Source: Spirochaetales bacterium
GTDB taxonomy: Bacteria; Spirochaetota; Spirochaetia; Sphaerochaetales; Sphaerochaetaceae
Reading direction: 5' to 3'
Length of the DNA: 22,234 nt
Assembly: GCA_022785155.1 (NCBI GenBank)
Contig: JALFRH010000212.1
Span: forward strand, 1 to 22,234
The translations under genes were made by a program, and so were the position numbers. Shown here piece after piece: positions 1 to 6,392 of the stretch. The notes under the pieces were generated by a model. That model was not told where the DNA came from. It saw only the letters and a program-made list of their open reading frames with translations, and did not search any database. Numbering within the stretch: position 1 is the stretch's first letter; each line of letters starts with the position of its first letter.

Positions 1-1
1 T

Positions 2-232
2 CCTTTTGATAAGGAAAGAGCAAAACTCAATCATCAATTCTTTATTTCAGAATCACAACTAAATGTTTATCTCGATAATTTATCATCTATTCATGATAGA
101 CACCCAAACCATAATATATCTATTTATTTGCCAGAAATAGACACTGAAGGCCATTATTCTGTAAACTATCATGGAGATGTATTTACTGGATTATTCGACA
201 GGATATACCTTGGAAACATTCTGGAACCCTAG
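2..232 (+). CDS. C-terminal fragment of an unidentified protein (gene enters from left edge)
   Basis: An open frame enters from the left edge and stops with TAG at 230-232, giving 76 residues with no start in the window. The end reads HGDVFTGLFDRIYLGNILEP. A 'GDV...LGNIL' ending resembles the C-terminal SPASM-like part of some radical SAM proteins, but no cysteine cluster is visible in this piece, so the assignment is weak. Base composition is AT-rich, unlike the GC-rich remnant that begins about 100 bases later, so a junction may lie between them. Confidence 0.45.
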   Translation, partial: PFDKERAKLNHQFFISESQLNVYLDNLSSIHDRHPNHNISIYLPEIDTEGHYSVNYHGDVFTGLFDRIYLGNILEP

Positions 233-330
233 TATTATTATTCAGGCTTGTACTGTTAATATGGTTTTTCTGCAGGATTATATCAAAAACCTAAAGATGC
301 TTTTTCCCTTTTTATTTTACTATCCTCAAG

Positions 331-531
331 TCGGGACTGCGGACTCTAACAGCGCGTCTGATAGAACGTCTCCGGGAACTCGACCCTGATGCCGACGCCG
401 TCCTTGCCCTGTGGCAGGAGAACGACTGTTCTCCGACCGAGCGATTGCAAAGGCGCTGGGCCGCCCCCAGCGGACCTTCGCGGATCAGATGAAGCGCTAT
501 CGAACTGAGCTACGGAAGATCCGTTGTTACT
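331..531 (+). pseudogene. GC-rich helix-turn-helix gene remnant, frameshifted
   Basis: This block is clearly richer in G and C than its flanks. One frame reads TARLIERLRELDPDADAVLA and on to about base 437. The natural continuation, AIAKALGRPQRTFADQMKRY, is in a different frame and ends at TAA 529-531. The second half has the look of a helix-turn-helix (AIAKALG...TFADQMKR), as in sigma-70 region-4-like or small mobile-element regulators. The frame break lies near 440-446, and no start codon or ribosome binding site precedes it. I read it as a decayed C-terminal piece of a transferred gene. The parent family is not certain. Confidence 0.4.
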
Positions 532-546
532 AATTGATTCTAAAAT

Positions 547-585
547 ATGGCTTCTGGCTGTTATCCAATGGCGGTCAGAAGCCAT
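547..585. repeat. 10-bp inverted repeat (hairpin) after the GC-rich remnant
   Basis: ATGGCTTCTG (547-556) and CAGAAGCCAT (576-585) are perfect inverted copies around a 19-base loop. No T run follows on the plus strand. It could be a terminator relic of the remnant that stops at 531, or a mobile-element end. Confidence 0.45.
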
Positions 586-624
586 GTCTCTTGTCTATAT
601 ACGTACTAATTGATACAGTAACGC

Positions 625-653
625 TTGACCAACGATGCGATTTTGTGTATTAT
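625..653 (+). promoter_or_regulatory. Sigma-70-type promoter of the toxin/antitoxin unit
   Basis: TTGACC (625-630), a 17-base spacer and TATTAT (648-653; TATAAT also reads at 651-656) form a good promoter. The predicted transcript starts close to the ribosome binding site GGAGGTGAGG (660-669), so the leader is very short. The promoter would drive the broken toxin gene and the antitoxin gene behind it. Confidence 0.55.
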
Positions 654-674
654 AATGTTGGAGGTGAGGCTGCC

Positions 675-1085
675 TTGAATCCACATTACAATCAGAACTA
701 CACGCGGGAAGAGATTGACGCTATCCTTGCAAAAATTAAATCCTGTGTTGAAAAAAAGGCCGCTATGTGATTTCTCAGAATGAGAATCGGCAGGAAAACA
801 TAGACTTTCAATGAGTACAACATTCGAAGCGATAAGCAACGATCCATACTCATGCAAATCAAAACCGAGGATTTTTGTCATTCGCTGCAAAATACGAAGA
901 TCGGCTTTGAGCACGAAGTCCTCTATGTCTTTGTTCCTCAAGTGCAGCTGTTTAATTCAGACGGGGAAGAAGAAACCGTGGATGTTTATACGAAATTCAA
1001 CATCATTGACCTTCCGTCCGGCAGCCGTGCTGTAGTCATTTCATTCCATAAAAGGAACAAGCCAATCGATTATATGTTCCGTTGA
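675..1085 (+). pseudogene. MqsR-like toxin gene broken by two frame changes
   Basis: Read across three frames, this gives one MqsR-sized protein of about 135 residues. Frame 1 starts at TTG 675 behind the GGAGGTGAGG site and runs NPHYNQNYTREEIDAILAKI to a TGA at 768-770. The reading moves by -1 at the A7 run 751-757 to give GRYVISQNENRQENIDF. It then moves back near 809, reading NEYNIRSDKQRSIL and on to TGA 1083-1085. Similarity to MqsR is by pattern: a 'DFCHSLQ' segment like DFYKSM in E. coli MqsR, then 'VYTKFNII...VVISFHKR' like 'VYLKITVI...LIVSF'. MqsR toxins are ribosome-independent mRNA interferases. The second break fits loss of two bases from an original ATC codon. The intact gene behind it is the expected antitoxin. 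Family call is moderately sure; the breaks are seen directly. Confidence 0.65.
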
Positions 1086-1111
1086 TTATCCAAAGGAAAG
1101 GAGGAAACATC

Positions 1112-2104
1112 ATGACCGAAAAAACCTTCTGCGAGGAATGCAGAAAATATGTGGAATATACCACTGTATCCGTTCCCATGACGGGTAGAATTAAGGGCAA
1201 AGAGTATCACTATACTGGAACAGAAGCTCGTTGTGCGGATTGCGGAAGCCTCGTCTTTGTTCCAGAGATTTCCGATGACAACCTGCGATCCCTTTATAAT
1301 GTATTTCGAGAGGAGAACGGCATCGTATCGCTTGACGTGATTTGTGCCATCCCGGAGAAATATGACATTGGGAAAAGACCGCTTTCTCTGCTTCTCGGCT
1401 GGGGAGAACTGACCTTCTCACGGTATTGCGACGGAGATATTCCAACGAGGCAGTATTCTGATATCCTGCAGCGCATCTATAATGAACCGCAGTTTTATTC
1501 AGAACTGCTGGAAGCGAACAAGGCGAACCTGAAATCCCAGCGCACCTATGAGAAAACACGACGGGCCGTCGATGCTTTGCTTTCTGTCGATGTTCCATCG
1601 AACAGCAAGATCAATGCAGTGATCCAATATCTATTGTATCAATGTGAGGACATTACTCCTCTGGCGCTCCAGAAAGCTCTCTACTATATTCAGGGATTCC
1701 ATTTCGCTTTCTACAGGACTTTCCTCTTTTCTGAAGACTGTCAGGCGTGGACGCACGGCCCTGTATACCGAGACATCTATTTCCGTTATCGCGATTATCG
1801 CTTTGACCCGATTGAAAAAACGATTACTTTTGATACTTCTGTTTTTTCGGCGAGTGAAAAAGCCATCTGTGATAGCGTGATCAATAACATCTGCTGCTAC
1901 AGTGGTAGAATTCTGGAGCGCTTTACCCACAATGAAGCTCCTTGGCTCACGACCAGAGGCGACCTACCCGATTCCGCTCCCTCTGACAGAATTATTGAGA
2001 AATCAGTAATTGGCGCGTATTTTGATGCAGTGAAGGCAAAATACAACATGGTGAATCCGAGGGATATCAAAGACTACTCACAGGATATGTTCCAGCAACT
2101 CTGA
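1112..2104 (+). CDS. Antitoxin with MqsA-like zinc ribbon/HTH and C-terminal Panacea (SocA/DUF4065) domain
   Basis: The product has 330 residues. The start at ATG 1112 is chosen because AAAGGAGG (1097-1104) lies 7 bases upstream; an in-frame TTG at 1082 has no such site. The N-terminus holds a zinc-ribbon pattern, CEEC (C7, C10) and CADC (C41, C44), then a helix-turn-helix around residues 75-115 (KRPLSLLLGWGELTFSRY), the layout of MqsA. From about residue 165 the protein matches the DUF4065/SocA, or Panacea, fold: LQKALYYIQGFHFAFYR then AWTHGPVYRDIY. Panacea domains neutralise many unrelated toxins, and MqsA-type N-termini bind DNA and autoregulate. It lies 27 bases after the broken MqsR-like gene under the same promoter, so it now looks like an antitoxin without a working local toxin. 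A strong terminator follows. Confidence 0.8.
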   Translation: MTEKTFCEECRKYVEYTTVSVPMTGRIKGKEYHYTGTEARCADCGSLVFVPEISDDNLRSLYNVFREENGIVSLDVICAIPEKYDIGKRPLSLLLGWGELTFSRYCDGDIPTRQYSDILQRIYNEPQFYSELLEANKANLKSQRTYEKTRRAVDALLSVDVPSNSKINAVIQYLLYQCEDITPLALQKALYYIQGFHFAFYRTFLFSEDCQAWTHGPVYRDIYFRYRDYRFDPIEKTITFDTSVFSASEKAICDSVINNICCYSGRILERFTHNEAPWLTTRGDLPDSAPSDRIIEKSVIGAYFDAVKAKYNMVNPRDIKDYSQDMFQQL

Positions 2105-2136
2105 TGCTGACAATTTAAATTGAATACTCGCACATC

Positions 2137-2170
2137 AAGAGCATCTACTCCGGTAGGTGCTCTTTTCCTT
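2137..2170 (+). terminator. Rho-independent terminator of the antitoxin gene
   Basis: A 12-bp stem, AAGAGCATCTAC (2137-2148) with GTAGGTGCTCTT (2153-2164), closes a TCCG tetraloop. It has one G-T wobble, and a T-rich tail runs to 2170. Confidence 0.85.
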
Positions 2171-2404
2171 ATGCAATTCCAATGATTATGGAAATAAGGG
2201 CACTATTGAAACAAAAATCAACAGGGATTTTCATTTTTTTACACTTTCTTTTGTAATAAATACTTAGATAGGCCTACAGCAACAATGCCATAGACCTTTC
2301 TCTCTTTTTTTCCAATCAAAGCTCAATTTGTTTTAATCTACCTTTATCAAATCATCTCTAAGATGCGGAGTACCCCATTTTTGAGATAATGCTGTTGAAA
2401 TTAT
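2171..2404. other. Intergenic stretch with no recognisable gene
   Basis: This AT-rich sequence lies between the antitoxin terminator and the 3' end of the AlbA_2-type remnant. I found no coding frame of note, promoter pair or strong hairpin in it. Confidence 0.5.
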
Positions 2405-2824
2405 TCATTTGATGACTATCCAACGTCCATTACGCTTGTTTCCAATTCTTTCTATCATACCTTTTTCCTGTAAAAAAGCTAAAGATCTCTCAACAGTTCT
2501 TTTACCGATATCGCATTTTTCTGCAATTTGAGCTGCAGTATCATCAGGCGATGTGAGGATGTGACTCAGGACCTTCTTATCTGATGGTTTAATACCGCCA
2601 TTAATACCGCCATTAATACCGCCATCCTGTGGTATACCGCCACTTTTGATCCTGTATTCCATAACTTCTCTGTCAAACGGTATGGTACACTTGATATAGT
2701 TGTCTTCGATTTCAAATGCTTCTTCACCATATTTATTTACAATAGTCGGTACGCCATGACCAGTATGCTCTACAAGGTTCATACTCAGAAATATTCTCAT
2801 CAAAGTTGCATTTCTTGGCTTCGA
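2405..2824 (-). pseudogene. C-terminal remnant of an AlbA_2 (Schlafen-like) regulator/helicase-type protein
   Basis: The minus-strand frame from about 2824 to TGA 2405-2407 reads SKPRNATLMRIFLSMNLVEH. This is the conserved 'RNP.L...F..LG.VE..G.G' stretch found near the C-terminus of AlbA_2/RecG-like ATP-binding proteins. A GGINGGINGGI linker follows, then a winged helix (TAAQIAEKCDIGKRTVERSL). The roughly 250 residues that should come first, including the AlbA_2 domain, are missing: an in-frame TAG lies just upstream of the homologous part, and unrelated LysR debris follows. The apparent ATG at 2803 is inside the conserved region and not a natural start. Such proteins are common on mobile elements as regulators. 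Confidence 0.75.
2589..2624. repeat. Three perfect 12-bp tandem repeats coding for the GGIN linker
   Basis: TTAATACCGCCA occurs at 2589-2600, 2601-2612 and 2613-2624, and a degenerate partial copy follows near 2632-2642. On the minus strand it codes Gly-Gly-Ile-Asn units in the linker before the winged helix. Unit length is a multiple of three, so copy-number change would keep frame. Confidence 0.85.
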
Positions 2825-2895
2825 TGTTTTTTTCTTTCTGTTCTATTGTATCCGTGACGATAACACAGGAAAGATTAAGGAATTACCTCAAAAAC

Positions 2896-3045
2896 TCAAC
2901 GATTTAAGACTATAGCCATTTTCATTTCATTTAAAATTCCTTTTCCAATATATGGCTTAGCTATTTGGTTAGGTAGAAAAGCAACGCCAGTTCCCTTTAA
3001 TAGGATAGAGAATATTTGTGGATTGCTAATACCAATTACTGTGCT
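2896..3045 (-). pseudogene. C-terminal remnant of a LysR-family regulator
   Basis: The minus strand reads GISNPQIFSILLKGTGVAFL, then PNQIAKPYIGKGILNEM, ending at TGA 2896-2898. An in-frame TAG lies just upstream of about 3045. The 'V..G.GVAFLP...A.PYI..G.L' pattern is the last effector-domain segment of LysR-type regulators. About 250 residues are missing, including the DNA-binding domain, so it is non-functional. It lies back to back with the intact TetR gene, so the oleate hydratase locus may once have had a LysR neighbour, or the fragment may mark a recombination junction. Confidence 0.6.
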
Positions 3046-3074
3046 CTATAGAGGCTTTTGAAAAATAAACTTAA

Positions 3075-3093
3075 ACTTGCATTCAATTCAAGT
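3075..3093. promoter_or_regulatory. Short inverted repeat upstream of the TetR gene
   Basis: ACTTG (3075-3079) and CAAGT (3089-3093) are inverted around 9 bases, 19 bases before the TetR start. The CTTG/CAAG ends match those of the larger operator at 3723-3743, so it may be an autoregulatory site, though arms and spacing differ. Confidence 0.3.
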
Positions 3094-3111
3094 AAATGAT
3101 AAACCTTAAAT

Positions 3112-3675
3112 ATGAGCAGTAATACAACCAAGATGGCTATCTCATATGCTTTAAAGGAGATAGTCTTGGAGAAGCCTCTTAATAAGATTACTATTCAAGA
3201 TATTGCTTCTAGATGTGGTATTAATAGACAAACGTTCTATTACCATTTTCAGGATATAATTGATTTAGTTAGGTGGACACTTATTAGTGATGCTGAAAAA
3301 TTAGTTAAGGATAATAAAACCTATTCAACATGGCAAAAGGGTTATTTAGCTGTTTTTGAAACTATTAAAAAGGATAAGGCTTTCATCTTAAATATATATC
3401 ATCATGTACCAAGAGAGTATATTACAGAGTACCTATATAGTATTACTCTTGATTTACTTAATGCGGTAGTTGAGGAAAAGGTTAAGGAGCTAAAGCTTAA
3501 GGTACGTGATGAGGATAAGCAATTTGTCGCAAACTTCTTTAAGTATTCCTTTGTTGGTCTCGTCCTTGATTGGATAGATAAGGATATGGAGATGGATGCA
3601 TCGTTAATTGTTAATAAGCTTGATTCAATTATCCATGGAACTATTCAAAAGGCTTTAATGAATGCCGCGTATTAA
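3112..3675 (+). CDS. TetR/AcrR-family regulator, likely of the oleate hydratase gene
   Basis: The 187-residue protein has a TetR N-terminal DNA-binding domain. Residues 26-47 read ITIQDIASRCGINRQTFYYH, the second and third helices with the usual 'TFYYHF' ending. The C-terminal half (LVRWTLISDAEKL, then FVANFFKYSFVGLVLDWI) resembles the TetR_C/DhaS-like effector domain. No clear Shine-Dalgarno site precedes ATG 3112, so translation may be weak or the start may differ. It lies 144 bases before the oleate hydratase gene on the same strand. A perfect inverted repeat overlaps the promoter of that gene, so the simplest reading is a repressor responding to a fatty acid. TetR genes beside oleate hydratase are common in gut bacteria. 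Family call is firm; ligand is inferred. Confidence 0.85.
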   Translation: MSSNTTKMAISYALKEIVLEKPLNKITIQDIASRCGINRQTFYYHFQDIIDLVRWTLISDAEKLVKDNKTYSTWQKGYLAVFETIKKDKAFILNIYHHVPREYITEYLYSITLDLLNAVVEEKVKELKLKVRDEDKQFVANFFKYSFVGLVLDWIDKDMEMDASLIVNKLDSIIHGTIQKALMNAAY

Positions 3676-3722
3676 TCTATACAGATTACTAGTTCTGTCG
3701 AAAAAGACCCCAATTATTTTAT

Positions 3723-3743
3723 CTTGTCACATAATTTGACAAG
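3723..3743. promoter_or_regulatory. Likely TetR operator overlapping the oleate hydratase promoter
   Basis: CTTGTCA (3723-3729) and TGACAAG (3737-3743) are perfect inverted arms around 7 bases. The right arm contains most of the -35 hexamer of the next promoter, so a bound regulator would block polymerase. Confidence 0.6.
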
Positions 3744-3763
3744 TCATAAAAATTGCTTATACA
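3736..3763 (+). promoter_or_regulatory. Promoter of the oleate hydratase gene
   Basis: A consensus TTGACA (3736-3741), a 16-base spacer and TATACA (3758-3763) lie 56 bases before the gene. The spacing is one base short of ideal, but the -35 is perfect. Confidence 0.55.
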
Positions 3764-3819
3764 TTTCTTTTTTCTCTAAGAATATCTTTTAGTTATAAAG
3801 AATTTATGGAGGATTTAAG

Positions 3820-5613
3820 ATGTATTATTCAGCAGGAAATTATGAAGCATTTGCAAGACCAGAGAAGCCAGAGGGAGTTGATAGAAAGTCTGCATATATT
3901 ATTGGTACCGGACTCGCAGGACTCTCTGCTGCTTTTTATCTATTAAGAGATGGTCAAATGAAGGGTGAGCATATCCACCTACTTGAAAAGCTAGAGCTCG
4001 CAGGTGGTAGCTGTGATGGTAGAAAGGATGTAACTAAGGGCTTTTACATGAGAGGTGGTAGAGAGATGGATAACCACTTTGAGTGTATGTGGGACCTTTA
4101 TCGCTCTGTGCCTTCTATTGAGAACCCAGGGCTAAGCGTACTCGATGAGTATTACTATTTAAATAAGAAGGATCCTAACTACTCACTTTGTAGAGCAACT
4201 ATCAATTGTGGTGAGGATGCTCATACAGATAAGCTTTTTAACTTAGATAAGGCCTCTGCTTTAGCTCTTTCTAAGCTATTTATCACACCTGAAAAGGATT
4301 TGGAGGATAAGAAGATTAATGAGGTGCTTCCTGCATCCTTCTTCGAGACTAATTTCTGGCTCTATTGGCAAACAATGTTTGCTTTCCAGCCTTGGGCTTC
4401 AGCGCTTGAGATGAAGAGATATCTATGTAGATATGTACACCATATAGATGGTCTTCCTGATTTTACAGCATTAAGATTCACAAAATATAACCAATATGAA
4501 TCTATGATTCTCCCTCTTGTAAAATACTTAGAGAAGGGTGGTGTCAAGATTGAGTATGGCTTTGATGTTAAAAATGTAATTATTGATAATAGTGATGGTA
4601 AGAGAGTTGCTAAGAAGATTATCTATATTAAGGATGGTAAAGAAAGCTCTATAGACCTCTGTGAGGATGATTTGGTTTTTATTACTAATGGATGCTGTAC
4701 AGATACCTCCTGCTATGGAGACCAAGACCATGCTCCTGATTTATCACATATTAAAAATGGTAGTGGTGAATCTTGGGATATGTGGAAGAATATTGCGTCT
4801 CAAGCTACTAATGGTGAATATGGAAACCCTGATGCATTCTGCTCTGACATTAATGCTACTAATTGGATGAGTGCAACTGTAGCAACTAGTGATGAAGAGA
4901 TTATCGAAAAGATAATGAAGATCTGTAAGAGAGATCCTCGCTCTGGAAGAGTAACTACAGGTGGTATTGTAACTGTTAAGGATAGTACTAATAATTGGTA
5001 TTTATCTTGGACTATTAACCGTCAGCCACAGTTTAAGTGTCAGGATAAGAATACAGTTTTAATTTGGCTTTACTCACTAAACACAAATAAAGAGGGTAAT
5101 TGGATTAAAAAGCCAATGAGAGAGTGTAGTGGTAAGGAGGTTTGTGAGGAGTGGCTTTACCACATTGGTCTTGATAAATCGAAGATAGAAGATAAGGCTG
5201 CTAATGCATGTAATACTACTACCTGCTTTATGCCATATATTAATGCTTTCTTCCAGCCTAGAAAGGAGAGTGATAGACCTAAGGTAGTTGTTGATAATGC
5301 TGTAAACTTTGCATTCATTGGCCAGTTTGCAGAAACTCCTAGAGATACTATTTTCACAACTGAGTACTCTATTAGAACTGGTATGGAGGCAGCTTATACT
5401 TTATTAAATGTCGATAGAGGTGTTCCTGAGGTTTGGGGATCTAAATATGATATTAGAGAGCTACTGAGAGCGTGCTACTACTCTGTTGATAAAAAGAGTG
5501 TTGATGAGCTTCCTCTAGACCTTAAGGAGAAGATTCTTTTAAAGAATGTATTAAAGGCAATAAAGGGTAGTGATTTAGAGCTTTTATTAAAGGAAAATGG
5601 ATTAATTAAATAG
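3820..5613 (+). CDS. ohyA: Oleate hydratase (FAD-dependent; myosin-cross-reactive antigen family)
   Basis: The 597-residue protein matches the full family length. It adds water to the cis-9 double bond of unsaturated fatty acids such as oleate, giving 10-hydroxy products, which in gut bacteria detoxifies free fatty acids. The FAD-binding loop is YIIGTGLAGLSAA (GxGxxG at 29-34), followed by LLEKLELAGGSCDG. The family hallmark RGGREMDNHFECMW spans 78-91, with E82 in the place of the glutamate that activates water in S. aureus OhyA. No signal peptide is present, as expected for a cytosolic, membrane-associated flavoenzyme. GGAGGA (3808-3813) lies 6 bases before ATG 3820. Its codons are AT-rich (AGA, TTA, GAT, AAG), unlike the importer genes at the right end, which may mean acquisition from another lineage. 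It has its own promoter, operator and terminator. Confidence 0.95.
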   Translation: MYYSAGNYEAFARPEKPEGVDRKSAYIIGTGLAGLSAAFYLLRDGQMKGEHIHLLEKLELAGGSCDGRKDVTKGFYMRGGREMDNHFECMWDLYRSVPSIENPGLSVLDEYYYLNKKDPNYSLCRATINCGEDAHTDKLFNLDKASALALSKLFITPEKDLEDKKINEVLPASFFETNFWLYWQTMFAFQPWASALEMKRYLCRYVHHIDGLPDFTALRFTKYNQYESMILPLVKYLEKGGVKIEYGFDVKNVIIDNSDGKRVAKKIIYIKDGKESSIDLCEDDLVFITNGCCTDTSCYGDQDHAPDLSHIKNGSGESWDMWKNIASQATNGEYGNPDAFCSDINATNWMSATVATSDEEIIEKIMKICKRDPRSGRVTTGGIVTVKDSTNNWYLSWTINRQPQFKCQDKNTVLIWLYSLNTNKEGNWIKKPMRECSGKEVCEEWLYHIGLDKSKIEDKAANACNTTTCFMPYINAFFQPRKESDRPKVVVDNAVNFAFIGQFAETPRDTIFTTEYSIRTGMEAAYTLLNVDRGVPEVWGSKYDIRELLRACYYSVDKKSVDELPLDLKEKILLKNVLKAIKGSDLELLLKENGLIK

Positions 5614-5626
5614 TTATTTTGACCTG

Positions 5627-5671
5627 TGACCTTCTATTTGGAGTAAAAATCCAATTAGGAGGTCATTTTTT
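5627..5671 (+). terminator. Rho-independent terminator of the oleate hydratase gene
   Basis: TGACCTTCTATTTGGA (5627-5642) pairs with TCCAATTAGGAGGTCA (5650-5665) around a short A-rich loop, with one wobble and one mismatch. Six T follow (5666-5671). Confidence 0.85.
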
Positions 5672-5724
5672 GGTCAATCACTTTTCTTTGTTTTCACTGC
5701 TTCCAAAAGGGGGTATAAAACCGC

Positions 5725-5913
5725 GGTCTGCAGATAAGCAGACCACGCCAAAACGGAGAACTTCAAGTCGTTCCTGCAGGTTTTTTATCAGGAGCAATGA
5801 GCCTGATTGATTATTCGCATGCGATAGCACCGGTACGTCGTATATTGATCACCGGTGCAGGAATCATATTCAGCACCACTTAATAGAGCGGCATCTTTTT
5901 AGAGTAGTACTAC
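5725..5913. repeat. Palindrome-dense block (candidate structured RNA or recombination site)
   Basis: Six inverted repeats lie within 190 bases: GGTCTGC-N6-GCAGACC (5725-5744), CCTGCAGG (5773-5780), ATCAGG-N9-CCTGAT (5787-5807), TCGCATGCGA (5815-5824), GCACCGGT-N16-ACCGGTGC (5827-5858) and GTAGTACTAC (5904-5913). An imperfect hairpin at 5755-5774 adds another. No convincing coding frame covers it. It lies just beyond the 3' end of the decayed serine recombinase, so it may be an old attachment or element end; a structured RNA is the other possibility. I cannot name a known family. Confidence 0.45.
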
Positions 5914-5914
5914 A

Positions 5915-6325
5915 TCAAAGCTCAACCGGTACTTCCATTCCGCTCTTGAACTTCACCCTGAAATTCTTCTTGTCCATCACGACTATCACATCCACCAGCC
6001 CGAGCCAGAGGTTTTCGGAGAATTCAGTGAACAGATATTCAAATCCGCTTACCTCATCAATGAACCATCCGATCATCAGCGACCTCTGCCTTCTCTCGGT
6101 AAGCTCGCCCTGGAACTTTTCCTTCTCAGCCAATGCCTCCCTGTAATCCTTCTCCAGATCTGCATATCTTCCATCAGCCAGCTCCTTCTCTTGGAGATGT
6201 AGTCCTGGAGAAGGACCATCTTATCGTCAATAAGGGGTCTTCCCTTCCAGGAAACGGGCGAAGATGTATCTGACCGTCTTTGCCTGCTCCGGTGTAAGAG
6301 CCAATTGAAAGGGACAATTACTTGC
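5915..6325 (-). pseudogene. Decayed large serine recombinase (C-terminal part)
   Basis: Pieces of one protein lie in three minus-strand frames. The upstream piece, CPFQLALTPEQAKTVRYIFA then RFLEGKTPY with a stop at 6227-6229, resembles the Recombinase domain motif 'EA..VR.IF..FLEG'. The middle frame reads RPLIDDKMVLLQDYISK. The last frame reads ELADGRYADLEKDYREALAE, then FTEFSENLWLGLVDVIVVMD, and stops at 5915. That end is the coiled-coil and 'FDE.LW..LVD.V.V' tail of clostridial-type serine integrases. The catalytic N-terminal domain and zinc ribbon are absent, so the gene is dead. Such enzymes integrate conjugative or phage-like elements; this one implies a past insertion here. Confidence 0.7.
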
Positions 6326-6392
6326 GTAAATTCGATGAACATGTCTTATATCCCCATAGCTGAAGCAAGGGGGTTTACGACACATTTGATAA

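Noticed and set aside
338..350. 13-base match GCGGACTCTAACA shared with the minus strand near 8002-8014
   Set aside because: A few matches of this length are expected by chance in a window of this size on both strands.
171..389. Open frame of 72 residues overlapping the left-edge fragment
   Set aside because: It lies in another frame over two different remnants and has no ribosome site or recognisable pattern.
5619..5810. Open frame of 63 residues on the plus strand after oleate hydratase
   Set aside because: It begins at the oleate hydratase terminator and runs through the palindrome block; composition and lack of a ribosome site argue against coding.
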